Assembly (NCBI RefSeq): GCF_040144835.1
Contig: NZ_CP151632.1
Span: 3,100,001 to 3,164,000, forward strand
Reading direction: 5' to 3'
DNA: 64,000 nt
Source of the DNA: Microbacterium sp. LWS13-1.2
Lineage (GTDB): Bacteria > Actinomycetota > Actinomycetes > Actinomycetales > Microbacteriaceae
Shown here: positions 55,103 through 63,345 of the stretch, one piece after another
Position numbering within the stretch: position 1 is the stretch's first letter
Layout: the number at the start of each line of letters is the position of its first letter
Made by a program: the position numbers and the translations under genes
Notes under the pieces: generated by a model
Seen by the model: the letters and a program-made list of their open reading frames with translations, nothing else
Database searches by the model: none
Told to the model about the DNA's origin: nothing

Positions 55103-56017
55103 ATGCAGTGGGACAGTGTCGCAACCAGTGGGACAGCGCCAAAGGTGCTCCGGCGCGTGAGCCCGCTCGCCAATGGTGCGCCGGTGGGGAGTCTCGCCCG
55201 AGGAATCGCCGCGCTCGAGGTCCTCGCAGCGCGCGAGACCGCGAGCGTCGCCGAAATCGGAGATGCGCTGCAGTTGACCCGCAGCACGGCGTATCGCCTC
55301 ATGCACACGCTTGAGGAGTGGGGCTGGGTCGAGGGCGCCGGCGTCCCGGGCCGCTTGCGGCTGGGCATCAAGGCTGCCGAGATCGGTGCCGCCGCCAATG
55401 CCACCGTCGATGTCACCCGTGTCGTGCGTGACCATCTGCGCGAACTCGTCGAAGCGACACAGGAGACGGCCTTCTTCGCTGTCTATGACGAGGACGCGAT
55501 GGTGTACATGCATAGCGAGCAGGGAGTGCACACGATCCAGCTCAGCGCACGGATGGGCAGTCGCCGCCCCCTTCACGCGACTGGCCTGGGGAAGGCGTTT
55601 CTCTCCGCGCTGTCTCCTCAGGAGTACGAGCGGATCGCGTCGTCGCTCGAGATCACACGCCTCACTTCCAACACGATCGGCGATCGGGCGAGTCTCGACC
55701 TCGACGTGGAATCCGCCAGGAGTCGCGGATACTCGATCGACCGCGAGGAGGGTGAGATCGGCGTCTCGTGCGTCGCAGCGCCCATCATCGGGCGGACGGG
55801 CGCGCCTCTCGGTGCGCTGAGCGTCGCCGGTCCCACTGACCGCGTCGGTCCCCGAACAGACGAGTACGGCGCCGTCGTCTCGGCGCTGGCCGGCCAGATC
55901 TCGCGACGGCTGGGCGCCGCTGATCGCGCGTCCTCTCCTTCACGGATTGCGATCGGATCACCCGCACCCATACCTGACCCGGAGAACCACCCAGCGCGGC
56001 CGACTGGTCCGTCATAA
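55103..56017 (+). CDS. IclR-family transcriptional regulator
   Basis: 304 residues as drawn; winged helix (A-S-V-A-E-I-G-D-A-L-Q-L-T-R-S-T-A-Y-R-L split over residues 49-69) and the IclR effector domain (L-H-A-T-G-L-G-K-A-F-L, G-Y-S-I-D-R-E-E). Longer than the usual 250-260: 18 extra N-terminal residues precede an alternative GTG at 55157, and a Pro/Ser tail follows. It probably controls the divergent dehydratase operon and the tct-sulfatase genes downstream. The 133-bp gap to the dehydratase start is the shared control region. Confidence 0.87.
   Translation: MQWDSVATSGTAPKVLRRVSPLANGAPVGSLARGIAALEVLAARETASVAEIGDALQLTRSTAYRLMHTLEEWGWVEGAGVPGRLRLGIKAAEIGAAANATVDVTRVVRDHLRELVEATQETAFFAVYDEDAMVYMHSEQGVHTIQLSARMGSRRPLHATGLGKAFLSALSPQEYERIASSLEITRLTSNTIGDRASLDLDVESARSRGYSIDREEGEIGVSCVAAPIIGRTGAPLGALSVAGPTDRVGPRTDEYGAVVSALAGQISRRLGAADRASSPSRIAIGSPAPIPDPENHPARPTGPS
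55106..55136 (+). repeat. 11-bp direct repeat, 20-bp period, at the iclR 5' end
   Basis: CAGTGGGACAG at 55106-55116 and again at 55126-55136. Two turns of helix apart, it could be an operator if translation of iclR really begins at GTG 55157. Confidence 0.45.
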
Positions 56018-56060
56018 CCGCTCGGGCGCACCGAGCAGTCATACCAATGGAGGTATTCAC

Positions 56061-57062
56061 ATGCGCAACACACACACGAACAATCGCCGGTGGAGCGCTC
56101 TCGGCGCGTTCGCGCTCATCGGCGCTCTCGGCCTCGCCGGCTGCGCGGCCGGCGGCCAGGCGAATCCGGAGGACCAAGAGGAGTCTTGGGAGCCGACGCG
56201 GGATGTCACGATGTCGGTTCCCTTCGCAGCCGGTGGAGGCAACGACACGTTCGCGCGCACTATGGCCGACGCGTTCGAGGATCTCCGCCCAGGTCTCACC
56301 ATCGTCGTGGAGAACCGTGAAGGCGCATCCGGGGCAATCGGCACTTCCGAGGTGTTCCAGCAGGCGGGCAACCCGCACCGCCTGCTCATCTCGGGCTCGA
56401 ACATCGTGACTGTCCCGCTCGAGCGCGAAGTCCCCTACAACGTCTTCGACTTCACCCCGGTCGGCCAGCCTGCCGCGCAGGAGGCGATGGCCGTCACGCG
56501 GACGGGGAGCTTCGACAACCTGCAGGACGTGATCGATGAGGCCGAGGAGCGCACGCTGACCGTCGGCGTCGGGGGAACAGCCGACCTGGGCGCCATCGCC
56601 AGCAACCTGCTCGCGCAGAACAGCGACGCTCAGTTCGAGTTCGTCATCTTCACAAGCGGACCGGAGATGACCCGCGCCGCGCTCACCGGTGACGTTGACT
56701 TCGCGATCAGCGCGCCCGAGAACTCGATCGAGTTCGTCAAGGACGGATCGATCCATGCGCTCGCCATGTTCAGTCCGGAACGTTTGTCCGGGGAGCTGGC
56801 GGACGTCCCGACCGCGGTTGAACAAGGCTTCGATGTCGTCGTAGAGGGAGTGCGGGGTCTGTGGGCAGCACCCGATCTCAGTGACGCAGAAGCCGCCTAC
56901 TGGACAGATCTTTTCCAGGAGTGGACCGAGACGCCCGAATTCGCCGAGTACATGGAGGCCACTAACGCGGTCGAGCAGATCCGGATCGGAGCCGACTTCA
57001 CCGAGCTTCTCGAGACCTTCTCCGCGACGGCAGAGGAAGCGCTGTCGGGGACGGGATCATGA
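56061..57062 (+). CDS. tctC: Tripartite tricarboxylate transporter substrate-binding lipoprotein
   Basis: 333 residues. Signal peptide with lipobox L25-A26-G27-C28, so a lipid-anchored binding protein as expected in a Gram-positive. The mature part is TctC-like: V-P-F-A-A-G-G-G-N-D-T-F-A-R, E-N-R-E-G-A-S-G-A-I-G, and the C-terminal helical region. It captures the solute for TctAB; the family takes many carboxylates besides citrate. GGAGG ribosome site. Followed by tctB with an ATGA overlap. Confidence 0.9.
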   Translation: MRNTHTNNRRWSALGAFALIGALGLAGCAAGGQANPEDQEESWEPTRDVTMSVPFAAGGGNDTFARTMADAFEDLRPGLTIVVENREGASGAIGTSEVFQQAGNPHRLLISGSNIVTVPLEREVPYNVFDFTPVGQPAAQEAMAVTRTGSFDNLQDVIDEAEERTLTVGVGGTADLGAIASNLLAQNSDAQFEFVIFTSGPEMTRAALTGDVDFAISAPENSIEFVKDGSIHALAMFSPERLSGELADVPTAVEQGFDVVVEGVRGLWAAPDLSDAEAAYWTDLFQEWTETPEFAEYMEATNAVEQIRIGADFTELLETFSATAEEALSGTGS

Positions 57063-57586
57063 CAGCGGAGCGGCGACACCAGCTCGTAGAAGGGGCCGTC
57101 GTCGGACTGATCGGGATCGCCATCATCGCAGGCTCACTCAGGTACATCTGGGTCGCGGACGGCAGGATCGGTCCGGGCTTCCTTCCCGGCCTGGCCGGGC
57201 TCGCCGTGCTCGCCAGCGCTGCCGCCATCGCCCTACACCGCACGGCGCCGGTGGCGGCGGTCCACGCGGAGGCGATCGCGGCCGTCGAGCGCGGCGAAGC
57301 CGAGGAGCGACGAGCGGCGACCGTCGACGTCGAAGCAGGACGCCTTCGGCCCGCGCACCGCATCCTCATCGTGCTTGCGATCATCATCGCCACCGTGCTT
57401 GTCATCCCGATCATCGGATTCGCGCTCGCCTGCACGCTCATGGTCTTCGTCGTCACGTTCTTCGTAGAGAAGCGCAGCATCCTCGCGTCATCTATGACCG
57501 CTGCGGTCACCGGCCTACTACTCTGGGGCGTCTTCACCCAGCTCCTCATGGTGCCGCTCCCCGCGGGCATCGTCTTCGGGGGTTGA
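57059..57586 (+). CDS. tctB: Tripartite tricarboxylate transporter small membrane subunit
   Basis: 175 residues with four hydrophobic segments (about 12-29, 38-57, 100-133, 141-170) and a short charged loop in the middle, the TctB layout. It pairs with TctA in the membrane. ATG overlaps the tctC stop and tctA starts 3 nt after its own stop. Confidence 0.88.
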   Translation: MTAERRHQLVEGAVVGLIGIAIIAGSLRYIWVADGRIGPGFLPGLAGLAVLASAAAIALHRTAPVAAVHAEAIAAVERGEAEERRAATVDVEAGRLRPAHRILIVLAIIIATVLVIPIIGFALACTLMVFVVTFFVEKRSILASSMTAAVTGLLLWGVFTQLLMVPLPAGIVFGG

Positions 57587-57589
57587 GCC

Positions 57590-59107
57590 ATGGATTCGTT
57601 CTCCTACCTTCTCGCAGGGTTCGCGGCGGCGTTCAGTCCTGAGAATCTGCTCTTTCTCGTGATCGGCGTCACGCTCGGCATGGTGGTGGGCGTGCTGCCC
57701 GGACTCGGGCCCGCGACGGGCATCGCCCTTCTCATCCCGCTCACGACCTCGCTCGACCCCCTGACGGCGCTCATCATGCTCGCCGGGATCTACTACGGAT
57801 CTCAGTACGGGGGCAGCGTGACCTCCATCCTGCTGCGCACCCCGGGCGAGGCGTCGAGCGTGATGACCGCGATCGACGGATACGAGATGTCCCGAAAGGG
57901 GCAGGCTGGCCGCGCGCTCGCGATCAGCGCGGTGGCCTCGTTCGTTGCGGGCACCCTGACCATCCCCCTGCTCATGGTGCTCGCTCCCGCGCTCACCTCC
58001 CTTGCGCTCAGCTTCGGCCCGCCCGAGCTGTTCGCACTGATGCTCTTCGCCCTTATCAGCGTGGCGACGATGACCGCGCGGTCCCAACGGGCGAAGAGCA
58101 TCGCTGCGTGCGCGATCGGCGTCTGGATCTCCACCATCGGCTTTGACCCGCAGACGGGGCAGGATCGCTTCACGTTCGGCGTCGATCAACTTCTCCTCGG
58201 CGTCGCCTTCATCCCCGTAGTCATCGGTGTCTTTGCCATCGCCGAAGTTCTCCGACAGGTCGGCACACCTTCCGAGAAGCCGATCCGCACGCGCTTCCGC
58301 GACATGCTGCTCACGCGCAAGGACGTGAAGGACACCGCCGCACCCATCGGGCGGTCGACCTTCCTCGGCTTCTTCCTCGGGGCGATCCCCGGCGCCGGTG
58401 CGACGATCGCCTCGTACTTCGCGTATGACGTCGAGAAGCGCATCGGAAGAAACCGGGCTCAGTTCGGGAAGGGCGCCATCGAGGGGGTCGCGGCCCCCGA
58501 GGCGGCCAACAACTCCGCCGTAAACGGCGCCTTCATCCCGGCGCTCACGCTCGGCATCCCGGGCTCCGCCACGACGGCGATCCTCCTGGGCGCGATGATC
58601 CTTTACGGCATCGCACCGGGGCCGAATCTTCTCAACGATGAGCCCGAGCTCGTCTGGGGTCTGATCTCGTCGTTCTATCTCGGCAATGTGCTGCTGCTGG
58701 TGATGGCGCTGTTGTTCGTCCCGGCATTCGCCAGCCTGCTGCGCATCCCGTATTCGCTGCTGTACCCGGTCATCATCGCGGTCAGCCTATTCGGCGGATT
58801 TTCCATCGCTAACTCGATGTTGGATGTCTGGATGGTCGTGCTCTTCGGAGCGGTCGGCCTGCTGATGGCTCGATTCGGCTATCCCGCGCCGCCGCTCGTC
58901 CTGGGTCTCATCCTCGGCGGGATGATGGAGACAGCGCTAATCCAGAGCTCGTCGATGGGGCGGGGAGACCTCTCCCTGTTCTTCACCCGTCCGCTCTCCC
59001 TCGCGCTCCTGATCGGTACGGCGCTCCTCCTGCTCGTGCCGCCGGTGGTCGTGAGCATCCGGCTGAACCGGATGAAGACCGCCGAACGCGCCGAACGCGT
59101 CCGCTGA
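57590..59107 (+). CDS. tctA: Tripartite tricarboxylate transporter large membrane subunit
   Basis: 505 residues with about 11-12 membrane segments. The conserved [20 protein letters not shown] and the repeat-related G-A-I-P-G-A-G-A-T and L-G-I-P-G-S-A-T-T motifs are TctA hallmarks. It is the solute-conducting subunit. A sulfatase gene follows after 32 nt in the same direction, so transport and desulfation appear co-expressed. Confidence 0.94.
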   Translation: MDSFSYLLAGFAAAFSPENLLFLVIGVTLGMVVGVLPGLGPATGIALLIPLTTSLDPLTALIMLAGIYYGSQYGGSVTSILLRTPGEASSVMTAIDGYEMSRKGQAGRALAISAVASFVAGTLTIPLLMVLAPALTSLALSFGPPELFALMLFALISVATMTARSQRAKSIAACAIGVWISTIGFDPQTGQDRFTFGVDQLLLGVAFIPVVIGVFAIAEVLRQVGTPSEKPIRTRFRDMLLTRKDVKDTAAPIGRSTFLGFFLGAIPGAGATIASYFAYDVEKRIGRNRAQFGKGAIEGVAAPEAANNSAVNGAFIPALTLGIPGSATTAILLGAMILYGIAPGPNLLNDEPELVWGLISSFYLGNVLLLVMALLFVPAFASLLRIPYSLLYPVIIAVSLFGGFSIANSMLDVWMVVLFGAVGLLMARFGYPAPPLVLGLILGGMMETALIQSSSMGRGDLSLFFTRPLSLALLIGTALLLLVPPVVVSIRLNRMKTAERAERVR

Positions 59108-59139
59108 ACACAAACCATCGTCCGAGACCGAGGATCTCC

Positions 59140-60630
59140 ATGCCTAGCCGCCCGAATCTGATTCTGATCACGACCGACCAGCAGCGATCCGACACGATCG
59201 GCGAGCGATCGCCGTCGTTCTTGCGAACCCCTCATCTCGATCATCTCGCTCGCGAGGGGATGCGCTTCACGCGGGCATACGCCGACAACCCGGTCTGCGT
59301 CCCCGCCCGAGTGTCGATCATGACGGGCAAGACCGTTCTACGGCACGGCATGGCGGGGAACGCGGGCACCTCCACCGTCATGGGCCGGCTCGGAACCCTG
59401 CCGGCGCTGCTGCGTGCGCAGGGGTATCAAACCGCCGCGATCGGGAAGATGCACTTCACGCCGGAGCGTGCCCGGCACGGGTTCGACGAAATGGTGCTGC
59501 CGGCCGACTACTACCGCGAGATGGCGGAGAGCGGGTCGCGCATTCAGCCCATGCGCCACGGTCTCGGTCAGAACGAGCTGTACCCCGGAATGGCCACCGT
59601 CCCGGAGTCCATGACCCTGACGTCGTGGATCGCCGAGCGCGCGGTCGACTACATCTGGCACCGCCGCGACCCTACGGTTCCGTTCTTCCTATGGGTGTCG
59701 TTCTCCAAGCCGCACCCGCCGCTCGACCCGCCCGAGCCGTACTACTCGATGTACCGCGACAGTCCGATCCCTGAGGCGATTCGCGGCGACTGGGCCGAGG
59801 AGGGCACGGCACCCGAGGCGTTTTCGAGGTTCCGGCAGCGCTGGTCGGCCGATCTAATCCCGCCCGAGACGATCCGCGCAGCGCGCGCCGCGTACTACGG
59901 GCTGGTCACACAGATCGACTACAATATCGGGCGCGTCCTCGCCGCTCTGCACGATCTCCCCGCGGGAGAGACGCGGGAGATGGAGAGTTCGCGCGTCGAA
60001 GGCTCGCTCCTCGACGAGTCGCTCCTGCTGTTCACCTCCGACCACGGCGAGTACCTGGGCGATCACGGCTCGGGCGGCAAGTTCATGTTCCACGAGCCCT
60101 CGAGTCACATTCCCTTCATCATCCGTCCGCCGAAGGGGCGCGGCTTCGACCCCGGTCAGATCCGCGACGACCTCGTCTGCCAGGCCGACATCCTACCGAC
60201 GCTGCTGGGCGCTGCGGGTGCCGTGGCGCCCGACGACTGCGACGGTCGCGACCTCCTCGCAGACACCGAGCGCCTCGAACTCGTCGGTGCCAGCAGCGGC
60301 TTTGAGCCGAGCGCCTCCATCCAGTACCTCGCGCTGGTCACCGGCCAGTGGAAGTACATCTGGTATCCCGAAGGAGCTCAGCAGCAGCTGTTCGACCTCG
60401 CGGCGGATCCGGACGAGCTCATGGACCTGGCCCTCGGGGAGGAGCACGCCGACCGGATCTCCGATCTGCGCTCCAGGCTCCTGGCACGCGTCCGCAGCGA
60501 GGCCGCGCACCTCATCGAGGACGACGATCTCCCCGTCCGGCAGCTGCAGGGAGACACCACGAACGAGCGGAGAGCTCGCGGCTACCCAGCGTTCCACCAC
60601 GAGCACTTCGATGTCGACGTGCGCCACTGA
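59140..60630 (+). CDS. Type I sulfatase, Cys-type
   Basis: 496 residues. Active-site motif C-V-P-A-R with C53 to be converted to formylglycine, followed by M-T-G-K; N-terminal metal site T-T-D-Q-Q-R and later S-D-H-G-E-Y-L-G-D-H-G with K after G-G. These define a formylglycine-dependent arylsulfatase-type enzyme. No signal peptide, so the substrate is cytoplasmic, in line with the adjacent transporter. Needs a formylglycine-generating enzyme; only a remnant of one is visible nearby. Confidence 0.9.
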   Translation: MPSRPNLILITTDQQRSDTIGERSPSFLRTPHLDHLAREGMRFTRAYADNPVCVPARVSIMTGKTVLRHGMAGNAGTSTVMGRLGTLPALLRAQGYQTAAIGKMHFTPERARHGFDEMVLPADYYREMAESGSRIQPMRHGLGQNELYPGMATVPESMTLTSWIAERAVDYIWHRRDPTVPFFLWVSFSKPHPPLDPPEPYYSMYRDSPIPEAIRGDWAEEGTAPEAFSRFRQRWSADLIPPETIRAARAAYYGLVTQIDYNIGRVLAALHDLPAGETREMESSRVEGSLLDESLLLFTSDHGEYLGDHGSGGKFMFHEPSSHIPFIIRPPKGRGFDPGQIRDDLVCQADILPTLLGAAGAVAPDDCDGRDLLADTERLELVGASSGFEPSASIQYLALVTGQWKYIWYPEGAQQQLFDLAADPDELMDLALGEEHADRISDLRSRLLARVRSEAAHLIEDDDLPVRQLQGDTTNERRARGYPAFHHEHFDVDVRH

Positions 60631-60651
60631 CGACGACGACAGGAGACGACT

Positions 60652-62097
60652 ATGAAGCCCGCCAACTTCGTCCTGCTGATGGCAGACGAGCACAGCCGCA
60701 AGTATCTCGGATGTTATGGGCACGACCAAGTCCGAACGCCGAATCTGGATCGTCTGGCGGAAGCCGGCACGCTCTTCGACGCGGCATACTGCCCCAGCCC
60801 TCTGTGTGTTCCCTCGCGTGCCAGCCTGGCGACGGGTCGACCTCCGCACGAGACGCGGACCTGGGACGACGCGTCGCCGTACCTCGGCCCCGAGGGGGAC
60901 AGCTGGGGGCATCGGCTGACGGCGAACGGGAGCACCGTCGTCACCATTGGCAAGCTCCACTACCGTTCCGCCGACGACCCGACCGGCTTCCCCGATCAGC
61001 GGATCCCGCTCCACGTGAAGGAAGGCGTTGGCAATCTCAAGGGGCTGCTGCGCGGCCGAGGCCCCACCCACGAGGCCAGTCGTCGGCACGTGACCGACGC
61101 CGGGGAGGGCAGCACGGACTACCACGAGTACGACCGCGAGGTCGCGCGCCTCGCGTGTCAGTGGATCCGCGAGGAGGCATCGCGGCTCGACCGGCCGTGG
61201 GCCCTCGTCGTCTCCTTCGTCGCGCCGCACTTCCCGTACATCGCGCCGCCCGAGTATTGGGAGATGTATCGCGATGCGAATCTGACCCTTCCGGTCAGCG
61301 GTGACCCGACGGTCTGGTCGCGGCATCCCGCTCTGGAGTTCTTCCGTCGTCAGCACGCGCTCGATGTGCCGTTGACTCCCCCGCAGACCCTAGAGGCACT
61401 GCGCGCATACGCCGCCCTCGCCACGTTCGTAGACGATCTGATCGGCGAGGTGCTACGGACTCTCGAGGAGCAGGGTTTCCTCGCGAACACCCGCATCCTC
61501 TACACGTCGGACCACGGCGATCACCTGGGCGAGCACGGCGCGTGGAAGAAGGGGACGATGCTCGAGAGCAGCGCGGGCGTGCCGATGATCCTGGCGGGGC
61601 CGGATGTGCCGGCCGGGAAGGTGAGCGGTACGAACGTCTCACTCATCGACGTGTTCCCCACAATCGTCGAGAGCGCCGGCGCGAGCTACCTCCCCGAGGA
61701 CGCCTCGCTGACGGGCACGTCGCTCGTGCGGCTGGCGAACGCGGATGACGCGGATCGCGAGATCTTCTGCGAGTACCACTCGAGCTGGTCGACCCGCGCG
61801 GTCTACATGATCCGTCGCGGCGCGTACAAGTACATCCATCACGTCGACGGTCCCGCGCAGCTGTTCGACGTTCGTCAGGACCCCGACGAGCTGAACGATC
61901 TCGCTAGCGACGAGGCGCAGGCCGAGCGGCTTGCCGACATGGAGACGAGCCTTCGCGCACGTCTCGACCCCGAGCGTACGGACGAGATCGTCCGCACGCA
62001 ACAGTCGGCGCTCATCGACGCCGCGGGCGGGGTGGACGCGCTGCGCGGGGAGCGCACCCTGGACTTCAGTCCGCCACCGCCCGCGGCACACGCGTGA
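60652..62097 (+). CDS. Type I sulfatase, Cys-type (second)
   Basis: 481 residues. Active site C52 in C-V-P-S-R-A-S-L-A-T-G-R; M-A-D-E-H-S-R at the N-terminus and T-S-D-H-G-D-H-L-G-E-H-G for metal binding. Clearly related to, but different from, the sulfatase 21 nt upstream (choline-sulfatase-like spacing; substrate not assignable). No signal peptide. AGGAGACGAC ribosome site. Confidence 0.9.
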   Translation: MKPANFVLLMADEHSRKYLGCYGHDQVRTPNLDRLAEAGTLFDAAYCPSPLCVPSRASLATGRPPHETRTWDDASPYLGPEGDSWGHRLTANGSTVVTIGKLHYRSADDPTGFPDQRIPLHVKEGVGNLKGLLRGRGPTHEASRRHVTDAGEGSTDYHEYDREVARLACQWIREEASRLDRPWALVVSFVAPHFPYIAPPEYWEMYRDANLTLPVSGDPTVWSRHPALEFFRRQHALDVPLTPPQTLEALRAYAALATFVDDLIGEVLRTLEEQGFLANTRILYTSDHGDHLGEHGAWKKGTMLESSAGVPMILAGPDVPAGKVSGTNVSLIDVFPTIVESAGASYLPEDASLTGTSLVRLANADDADREIFCEYHSSWSTRAVYMIRRGAYKYIHHVDGPAQLFDVRQDPDELNDLASDEAQAERLADMETSLRARLDPERTDEIVRTQQSALIDAAGGVDALRGERTLDFSPPPPAAHA

Positions 62098-62124
62098 CAG
62101 TCAACCAACGAGAGGAAACTCCCC

Positions 62125-62958
62125 ATGGACCCGAACACCGGTCTCTCCGAACCGTTCGCCCCCGCCGGCCTCCCGCCTCGGGCGGGCAAGCCTCGCGAGA
62201 ACGGCCTCACCATGTTCATGGACTCCGGCATCTCGCTCCCCGAGCAGCGCGGACTCCTCGACCTGTTCGGTCAGCACGTGGATGCGGCGAAGATCCTGAC
62301 GACGACCGCAGGGCTCATCGACGGCGACCTGCTGCGCGCGAAGATCTCGGCCTATCGTGAGGCAGGTGTGAAGCCCTTCCCCGGCGGGATGTTCGCCGAG
62401 TACGCGTTCAGCGTCGGAACCGTCGAGGCCTACCTGGATGCCTGCGTCGAGGTGGGCTTCCCCCTCGTCGAGATCTCCCAGAACATCACCGACGCGGGGC
62501 CCGATGGTCGCCGTGCTCTGGTCGCCGCTGCACGCGCTCGCGGCCTAGAGGTCCTCGGCGAGGTCGGTGGCAAGACCGGCCATGTGGGGGCTGAGGCGAT
62601 GGCCGCAGAGGCGAGGGACTTCCTCGACGCCGGGGCATGGAAGGTCCTCGTCGAGGCGCGGGAGTTCATCGCCGCTGACGGAGCATTCGACAGGGAGCTG
62701 TGGGACGGCCTGGCGCAGCGCGTCGATGCGAGCAGCCTGTGGGTCGAGCTGCCGGGGAGCTGGATTTCGAACGTGCACAACTACCAGGTCTACGAGACGA
62801 TGGTCTGGCTAGTCACGCACGTGGGAACCGAGGCGAATATTGCGAACGTCGACTCGAGGGACGTGATGAAACTCGAGACGATCCGGCGCCGCATCGGGCC
62901 CAATATGCACGGCCTGCTGAGCGAGAGCCCCGCTGCGAGGGTGCGCCTGCGGCGCTGA
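62125..62958 (+). CDS. ComA-family (phosphosulfolactate synthase-like) TIM-barrel protein
   Basis: 277 residues. Family features are M-D-S-G-I-S-L near residue 32, K-P-F-P-G-G-M-F-A-E-Y-A, E-I-S-Q-N-I-T, L-G-E-V-G-G-K-T and K-V-L-V-E-A-R-E, then a late N-I-A-N-V. ComA itself joins phosphoenolpyruvate and sulfite to give phosphosulfolactate in coenzyme M synthesis; bacteria with this family member need not make coenzyme M. It is 27 nt downstream of the second sulfatase, so it may process a desulfation product or a related aldol reaction. True reaction unknown. Confidence 0.8.
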   Translation: MDPNTGLSEPFAPAGLPPRAGKPRENGLTMFMDSGISLPEQRGLLDLFGQHVDAAKILTTTAGLIDGDLLRAKISAYREAGVKPFPGGMFAEYAFSVGTVEAYLDACVEVGFPLVEISQNITDAGPDGRRALVAAARARGLEVLGEVGGKTGHVGAEAMAAEARDFLDAGAWKVLVEAREFIAADGAFDRELWDGLAQRVDASSLWVELPGSWISNVHNYQVYETMVWLVTHVGTEANIANVDSRDVMKLETIRRRIGPNMHGLLSESPAARVRLRR

Positions 62959-63052
62959 AGCAACTGCAGCGCCGGTTGAGGGGGCGCGTGGCCGAAGATT
63001 CCAGGGACTTTCAACGGGGCCGGCTCAACACTTCACGGAACTCTGAGGATCG

Positions 63053-63345
63053 AGACTATCGCCCGACGGTTCGGAATCCGGCGTTGCCCATCGAGGTTCT
63101 CGGTGGCGAAGTGGCCCTGCTAGTTGTTCGCGCGCCAGGCGCCTCCGGCGTCCGGCTTCTCATCACCCCAGGATGCTTCCTCCCCTCGAGGCCGCCCCGG
63201 GACGCGTACTCCCACTCCGCCTCGGTCGGCAGGCGTCTTCCTGCCCACTCACAGTAGGCGAGCGCATCGTTGTGCGACACGTGGACGACCGGGTGGTCAT
63301 CCCGTCCGTCGAGGCCGGAGTTCCTGCCGCCGCGCAATCGGACGT
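63053..63345 (-). pseudogene. Remnant of a formylglycine-generating enzyme (FGE/SUMF1 family)
   Basis: Only the middle of the FGE fold is recognisable: [20 protein letters not shown] and [14 protein letters not shown]. After G-R-K-H-P the frame is lost: the expected W-G-D-E continues one base off, then meets a TAG where the family has Trp, and a further shift restores G-F-R-T. Both the N-terminal part and the C-terminal half with the catalytic cysteines are missing. It is adjacent to the degraded sulfatase. Confidence 0.75.

Noticed and set aside
62125..62958. Coenzyme M biosynthesis
   Set aside because: Only the ComA-like gene is seen; no ComB, ComC or later genes accompany it, so family membership alone does not support the pathway.
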